From: Alnus glutinosa
Taxonomy: Eukaryota > Streptophyta > Magnoliopsida > Fagales > Betulaceae
NCBI RefSeq assembly: GCF_958979055.1
Contig: NC_084898.1
Location: forward strand, 3,110,001 to 3,174,000
Reading direction: 5' to 3'
Length of the DNA: 64,000 nucleotides
Shown here: positions 52,027 to 64,000 of the stretch, piece after piece
Numbering within the stretch: position 1 is the first letter of the stretch
Layout of the letters: the number at the start of each line of letters is the position of its first letter
Made by a program: the position numbers and the translations under genes
The notes under the pieces: model-generated
What the model was told of the DNA's origin: nothing
The model's input: the letters and a program-made list of their open reading frames with translations, nothing else
Database searches by the model: none

Positions 52027-52218
52027 AGAGGGCTTGCCTTGGGGCTGCCTTGGGGTGTCGGGGCATGCCCATGACTCGATCTACAAACTGCGGTTAGTGG
52101 CATGCCATGGCATACCTTGGTGGATGTCATCACTTGCCTTGGTGAATATATTAAGCTTTCTTCAACTATAGAGTAGAGATTTTAGTTGTGCGCTGCCATG
52201 CATAATAAATGTCCATGG

Positions 52219-52228
52219 TATTTATATA
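52219..52228 (-). promoter_or_regulatory. TATA box, unit 3
   Basis: Identical TATATAAATA in the third, most distal promoter unit. Confidence 0.6.
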
Positions 52229-52335
52229 AGAGGGCTTGCCCTGACCTGCCTTGGGGTGTCGGGGCATACCCATGACACTACAAACCGAGATTAGTGGCAT
52301 GCCATGGTATGTCTTGGTGGATGTCATGGCTTGCC

Positions 52336-53041
52336 TTGGAGGAATGAAAAGAGGGAGAAAGAGTTTGTGAAAGAATGAAAAGAAGAAAACAATAAAAAAT
52401 TGTTTGCAGTGTGAATGGTGAATATGGTCTTATGCCTATTTACTATTTACATTAAAAAGAAATATTCCTATTATGCCTATTTTGCTGAATATGAAAAATG
52501 ACAGCCCTGCCCCCAATAACCAGAAATCGGTATAGAAAACAAGTAACCATTATACATGGGAAAATGATTATTACACTCACATTGCACAACTCTAACACTC
52601 ACACTAGACACAAGGAAGTGGGACCTACATACTGGGTCCCACTTCCTTGTATCTAGTGTGAGTGCTGGAGTTGTGGAGTGTAAGTGTAACAATCACTTCT
52701 CTTATAAATTAGTCAAATAAATGAACCGGCTTATTAAGATCGGGAACAAGCTAGATCCGCCAAAAGGCTATTAACGAGGGCAAAGCAAAGAGCTTTGAAA
52801 AATCCAAACCTTCCCAAACTCTCCCAAATATCACAACAATAAAACAAACACCGAAAGAAGCCGATTGTATCGAAGTCATTGAAGAGAAGTCAAACCACAA
52901 CGTATATATTGTGTAACTTGAAATGGTCAATCGTTACTTTTTAAAATTTACAAGTGTTTGCAAATAAAGTGACCGTTAGTGGAGATAAATATAGTTTTTT
53001 TCAAATAAAAAGAAATCATTGTAGTCTGAAATGTATTTGAA

Positions 53042-53078
<37 letters not shown>

Positions 53079-53998
53079 ACGATGTTGAATAATTAATTAT
53101 TTTGAAAGCTTAAACGGCTTAAAATTAATAAATTTTATCGATAATTTATTTAATATTTCTAACAAGGAGTTACATATGTTAAAAACAATTAGATACGGCC
53201 ACTTTATAAGAGGTTCAAAAAGTCTGAAATGTCTAATTTCCTTTTCCTTACTTCAAGTGCATGATTATATCACAAGCTCAATGAACCGCACAGGACATCA
53301 GCAAAATGAAAGCATGCAGCGAATTAGAAGCAACTTACATATATATAAATGCCTTACATACTAATTAGGGGTTTGCATTTTTCGGTAATTGCGACTACTG
53401 ATTTGTCAGTGACATGGTTCCGACCCACGTGGATCGGCAATGTCGGGGTTGGATGTGGGTTTTTTTTTTTTTAACAAATTCGGAATTGACATTGAATATT
53501 AATTTAATTTTTACTGTCACATCATCAAGTTTTATTAGTCGTATAATTTTCTATTAAATAGCATTACTCAAATCCTAAAGAAAACCTGTTCTTCCCATGT
53601 GCCCTTCCAAGAAAGAAAAAAAAAAATCTCCTTTTTTCCTCTCTTAATTACTCACCTTGAGCACCAACGGCTCGTTAAGGTGAACACAAACAATAAACAT
53701 CATTTTATATGTTTGAAAATTAATTAAATAATCAAATTAATAATTTTTTATAAGCATAAATATTTTAGACAAACAATAATTTAACTTGATATGAGAGAAA
53801 ATTCTATGATCAACTCGAACCATGTCCCCATAAGTACCTACCTCTACCAAATGGAGTCAAAACAGAGTTTTATGATCAATTCGAACGTGTAGCAGTATTA
53901 TAATTTGGGTTTTATGTCAATCTTGTAGAGGCAGCACAAAACTGGCATGCCATCTCAAATACACATGAACGCAATATGAAAGAACCTATGGATGGGAA
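52336..53998. other. Intergenic DNA between subtilases A and B
   Basis: No gene. Holds the palindrome at 52565-52697 and (AT)n at 53046-53073. Much of it (52500-53600) matches the B-C interval (59860-60960), so it belongs to the duplicated unit. Confidence 0.7.
52565..52697. mobile_element. Near-perfect palindrome (foldback MITE), 133 bp
   Basis: TGATTATTACACTCACAT through CAAGGAAGTGGGACC is mirrored by GGTCCCACTTCCTTG through AGTGTAACAATCAC around a centre near 52634. It is absent from the corresponding B-C interval by eye. Confidence 0.85.
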
Positions 53999-58524
<4,526 letters not shown>

Positions 58525-58605
58525 TGGAATATATATATTAAGCTTTCTTCAACTATAGAGTATTGTTTTTCGTTGCTGCATGCCATGCATAATAAATGTC
58601 CATGG

Positions 58606-58613
58606 TATTTATA
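58606..58613 (-). promoter_or_regulatory. TATA box of subtilase B
   Basis: TATAAATA on the minus strand about 82 bp before the start codon, within the same ATGCATAATAAATGTCCATGG context as in A. Confidence 0.7.
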
Positions 58614-59027
58614 GAAGAGATATTGAGACTTGTTGTCTCCCGGCCTTACTTGCATCAAAATATACGTTAGAGATTTGCCGGCTTAAGCCGATCGGTCTTT
58701 TGTTGTTTCTTTTATATAACTCTGTCGTTGTCGTCAAATTATGTTAAAAAAAAAATAAATAAATAAAAACGAAAGTTGTTGAGAAAAAGAAAGTTTCTAC
58801 TATTGAGCAGCTTCCTGTTGCCGGCTTCAAATGCCATGACCAAAACAAAAAGGGAAAATTACCATTTTGCCATTCAAACTGTTAGTTGTTTTGCATTTGC
58901 AAGTAGTCCCACAAACTATCAACACTTGGATTCTAGCCCCCAAACTACCAAATCATTTCAGAAATGCCTACAATACCCCTGCCATATGTCATTTTCAATT
59001 AAAAAATAATAATAATAATAAACTAAA

Positions 59028-59065
<38 letters not shown>

Positions 59066-59156
59066 AAATATATGTATATATATATATATATATATCTTTA
59101 ATTTTTTTTTTTTTTAAAAAAAAATAGGTGTTTTGGGGGTGGCTACTTTTTTTTTA

Positions 59157-59469
59157 TACTATCTCTAACAGATTCTCTATTTTACCCTTTATTTTTTTTA
59201 AATATTATTTTATGTGAAAAAAAGTGTAAAAGAAAGAGTGAGTGAGAGTGTATGAAAGAAGGAAAGGAGGAGAGAGAAAACAATAAAAAAAAACTATTTG
59301 TAATGTGAATAGTGAATATGTTCTTCTCCCTCTTTAGTACTATTTATATTAGAAAGAAAAATTATACTTTGTCTATTCTAATGAAATTAAAAAAAAAAAA
59401 AAAAAAAGGCTCATAATAGTCAAATTTAACTATGAGCCATTTGCCTATTTTATTGAAGATGCTCTTAAC
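59157..59469. mobile_element. MITE of the GAGCATCT type
   Basis: TACTATCTCTAACAGATTC at the left and GAAGATGCTCTTAAC at the right are imperfect inverted repeats similar to those at 37807-38216. It contains a purine-rich AGTGAGTGAGAGTG segment. Confidence 0.6.
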
Positions 59470-59550
59470 GGTAACTCCTAGTGGATGGGAAAGTGTTGGG
59501 TTGAGTTGAGAGAGAAAGGGTAAATTACATCGATTGTAAAAATAAAATAA

Positions 59551-59732
59551 GAGAAATGATCCCTACACTCATTTCTCACAACAGCCCCACAACAAGCTGA
59601 CGTGGCTGGTAATATTTTATTATTTTTTTTGTTTTCTTTTGTTTTCTTTTTGTAAAAAAATAATAAAATATTACCAGCCACGTCAGCTTGTTGTGGGGCT
59701 GTTGTGAGAAATGAGTGTAGGAATTATTTCTC
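59551..59732. mobile_element. Near-perfect palindrome, 182 bp
   Basis: GAGAAATGATCCCTACACTC through ACGTGGCTGGTAATATTTTA is mirrored almost base for base to position 59732, around a T-rich loop of about 30 bp. Confidence 0.9.
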
Positions 59733-60289
59733 ATAAAATAAAGAGTAAACAATTCAAATGACAGCATTGAACCGGAGACGAGCCGGTTAATACAAAAACA
59801 AGAGTAAATCTGTCTTTTCATTTTTTTTTTTTGACAAATTTATCCTTACTTTTAAACTAATTGGCTCCCCCCCCCTAATAACCAGAAATCGGTTCAGAAA
59901 ACAAGTAATCATTATAAATGAGTCAAATATATTAATTGGCCTATTAAGAGAAGAAGATCGAAGAAAAGTCAAACCACAACGTCTTGTGTAACTTGAAATG
60001 GTCAATTGTTACTTTTTTTTAAAAAAAAAAATTTACAAGTGTTTGCAAATAAAGTGACCGTTAATTAGTGGAGATAAATATAGTTTTTTTTTTCAAATAA
60101 AAAGAAATCATTTGTAGTCATATGTCGTCTATTTAACTTGTAGTATATGTTACTTACATAAAAATAAAAAACAAAAAAAACTTGTAGTATATGTTTGTCA
60201 CTGGCTCATCAAGATAATGATCGTCCCAGACTCCCAGCTGCTTGCTGCTTTATGGGCTACATTTAGTTATGGAAATACTAAATTTTGTG

Positions 60290-60493
60290 AAATACTTAAT
60301 TAAAATATGAGGTGGATAATGAGACAAAATTTGAATTCATAATTTTTTTTCTTTTTCTTTTTCTTTTTTTCATACGATGTTGAATAATCAGTTATCTCAA
60401 AAAAAAAAAAAATAATAATAATAATAATAATAATAATAATTATGAAATTCAAATTTTGTCTCATTATCCACCTCATATTTTAATTAAGTATTG
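60290..60493. mobile_element. Long inverted repeat, about 55-bp arms
   Basis: AATACTTAATTAAAATATGA...GACAAAATTTGAATTCAT is mirrored by ATGAAATTCAAATTTTGTC...TTAATTAAGTATT around an (AAT)n-containing loop. Confidence 0.88.
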
Positions 60494-61009
60494 ATAATTT
60501 AATTAATATTCTAGCAAAGAGTTACAAATGTTAAAAACAATTAATTTCCTTTTCCATACTTCGAGTGCATGATTATTTCACAAGCTCAATGAACTGCACA
60601 GGACATCAGTAAAATGAAAGCATGTAGCTAATTAGAAGTAACTTCTATAAATATATAAATGCCTTACATACTAATTGGGGGTTTGCATTCTCGGTAATTT
60701 CGACTACCGATTCATCACCGACATAGTTCCACCTAACGTGGATCGGCTTACGACGGATCGGCAATGTCGGGGTTGGATGTGGTCTTTTTTGTTTTATTTT
60801 TTAACAAAAGTTGTAATTGACATCATATATCAATTTTATTTTTACTTTCACATCATCAAGTTGTATGGCAGTCGTATAAATGTCTATTAAATAGCATTAC
60901 TCAAATCCTAAAAAAAACCGGTTCTCCCCTCCCTTGTGCCCTTCCAAAGAAAAAAAAAAATCCCATTTTTCTCTCTCTTAATTACTCACCTTAAATACCA
61001 TTAAGGTGA

Positions 61010-61048
<39 letters not shown>

Positions 61049-62007
61049 ACATCATTTTATATGTTACAATATTAATTAAATAATTAAATTAATAATTTTT
61101 TATAAACTTAAATTTTTAAGACAAATAATAATTTAATTTGATATGAGAGCAAATTTTACGGTCAATTTGAACCTTATCATCGTAAGTACCTACCTCCACA
61201 TGGAGTCAAAACAGAGTTTTATAAATATTCTGAAAATTTTGTACTCATTTCTTTTCAAAGTGCTATTTATTAAATTGGACTAGATTCCTTGTTTTTTCCT
61301 GTTAGAATTTTCCACCAAAAAAAAAAAGACCTTATATGCTTTATGATTGGTTGGTTGATTTATTGTGGTATATATTCAAAATAATCAAATATGAGACATT
61401 ATAATTTTAAAAGAGGTATATATATTAGGGTTGACAATTTTTTACACGACCTGCGAATTCGATACAAAGTTATAAGGTTTGAATTTAGACTAAACGGGTT
61501 CAGGTCATAGACAAGTTGACCCGCCAATTCATTGGATAAACCGGGTCGATCCGAACTCGAAACGATAACCCATTTTGCCAATCCTAATATATATTCACCC
61601 TCCTATTGATTGTCCAATTGGAATTTAAAATCAACCCTATCAGCTTTTTGTTTGAGAGATCAGAATCCGATGCAATTAAGTTGATCATCGTATGCGCAAT
61701 AACCAGCTTCATTTAAGAGGGCACGCAGGCTCCACTTTGTCCAAGCAAGTGCTTGGGAACCTGTTCGAGCTGTCCCAAGCACCTACTCAAACAAAGTAGG
61801 GCTCAAATAGTGTCTCACATGAAGTTGTCCTTTGCTTGTTGCACTCAATTCACGTCCTTGTATGAGAGAAAAAGGGAGGTGCATGAACATTGAACATGTA
61901 GCAGTATTATTATTTGGGTTTTATGTCAATATTGTAGAGGCAGCACAAAACTGGCATGCCATCTCAAATACACATGAACGCAATATGAAAGAACCTATGG
62001 ATGGGAA

Positions 62008-63888
<1,881 letters not shown>

Positions 63889-64000
63889 CTTCATTGTAAT
63901 TTCGAGAAATTAGCATAGTATTTGGCTAAGAGTAATGGTATTTAGTAGATTCAAGCATGTACAATTGTCATATAATATTGAATAACGTGGCCATAAAAAT

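Larger units (their letters stand above)
51755..52335 (-). promoter_or_regulatory. Triplicated proximal promoter of subtilase A
   Basis: Three tandem copies of the sequence directly upstream of the start codon, with units beginning at 51755, 51942 and 52144 (187, 202 and about 190 bp). Each contains TTCAACTATAGAGTAGAG, ATGCATAATAAATGT, a TATA box and a GGCATGCC-rich distal part. Gene B has only one copy of the proximal part. Confidence 0.9.
58621..62007. other. Intergenic DNA between subtilases B and C
   Basis: No gene. Holds a MITE (59157-59469), two long palindromes (59551-59732 and 60290-60493), a poly(A) run near 59034-59062 and (AT)n near 59071-59094 and 61024-61048. The 59860-60960 part is shared with the A-B interval. 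Confidence 0.7.

Overview
This is a plant nuclear window, most likely from a woody eudicot. The evidence is spliced genes with GT-AG introns, plant gene families (a C2-type phospholipase D, a UDP-rhamnose epimerase/reductase, cucumisin-like subtilases) and AT-rich intergenic DNA full of plant transposons (Copia, Cassandra, CACTA, hAT, L1-type LINE, SINEs, MITEs). I cannot name the species from the sequence.

Layout. (1) 1-8465, + strand: exons 3-9 of a phospholipase D (PLD copy 1) whose 5' end lies before the window. Intron 7 holds a complete Copia element (2731-7504) with LTRs that look identical but a broken gag-pol. No exon 10 follows. (2) 8665-13122: a 100-bp minisatellite, then a decayed LTR element carrying an hAT-type element. 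(3) 14871-22555: a CACTA element containing a LINE, which contains a Cassandra element, and beside it a solo LTR. (4) 24763-34852, + strand: a complete ten-exon PLD (copy 2, 878 aa) with a TRIM-like element in intron 1 and a mosaic of repeats in intron 3. A solo LTR lies 84 bp past its stop. (5) 36477-39811: two poly(A) retroposons with clear target-site duplications, around an orphan PLD exon 10 (38581-38682). (6) 43427-45782, + strand: a two-exon UER1-type gene. (7) 46632-64000, - strand: a tandem array of three cucumisin-like subtilase genes, A, B and C, with C cut by the window end. Intergenic palindromes and MITEs separate the genes, and the promoter of A is triplicated.

How the genes relate. 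The two PLD copies and the orphan exon are one local duplication cluster. PLD acts at membranes, making phosphatidic acid. UER1 makes UDP-rhamnose for pectin and glycosides. The subtilases are secreted proteases. I see no sign that these three gene types form one pathway; each cluster is better explained by local duplication. The window is most informative about genome dynamics: transposons nested by age, paralogous empty sites that date insertions, and promoter and exon rearrangements inside tandem gene families.
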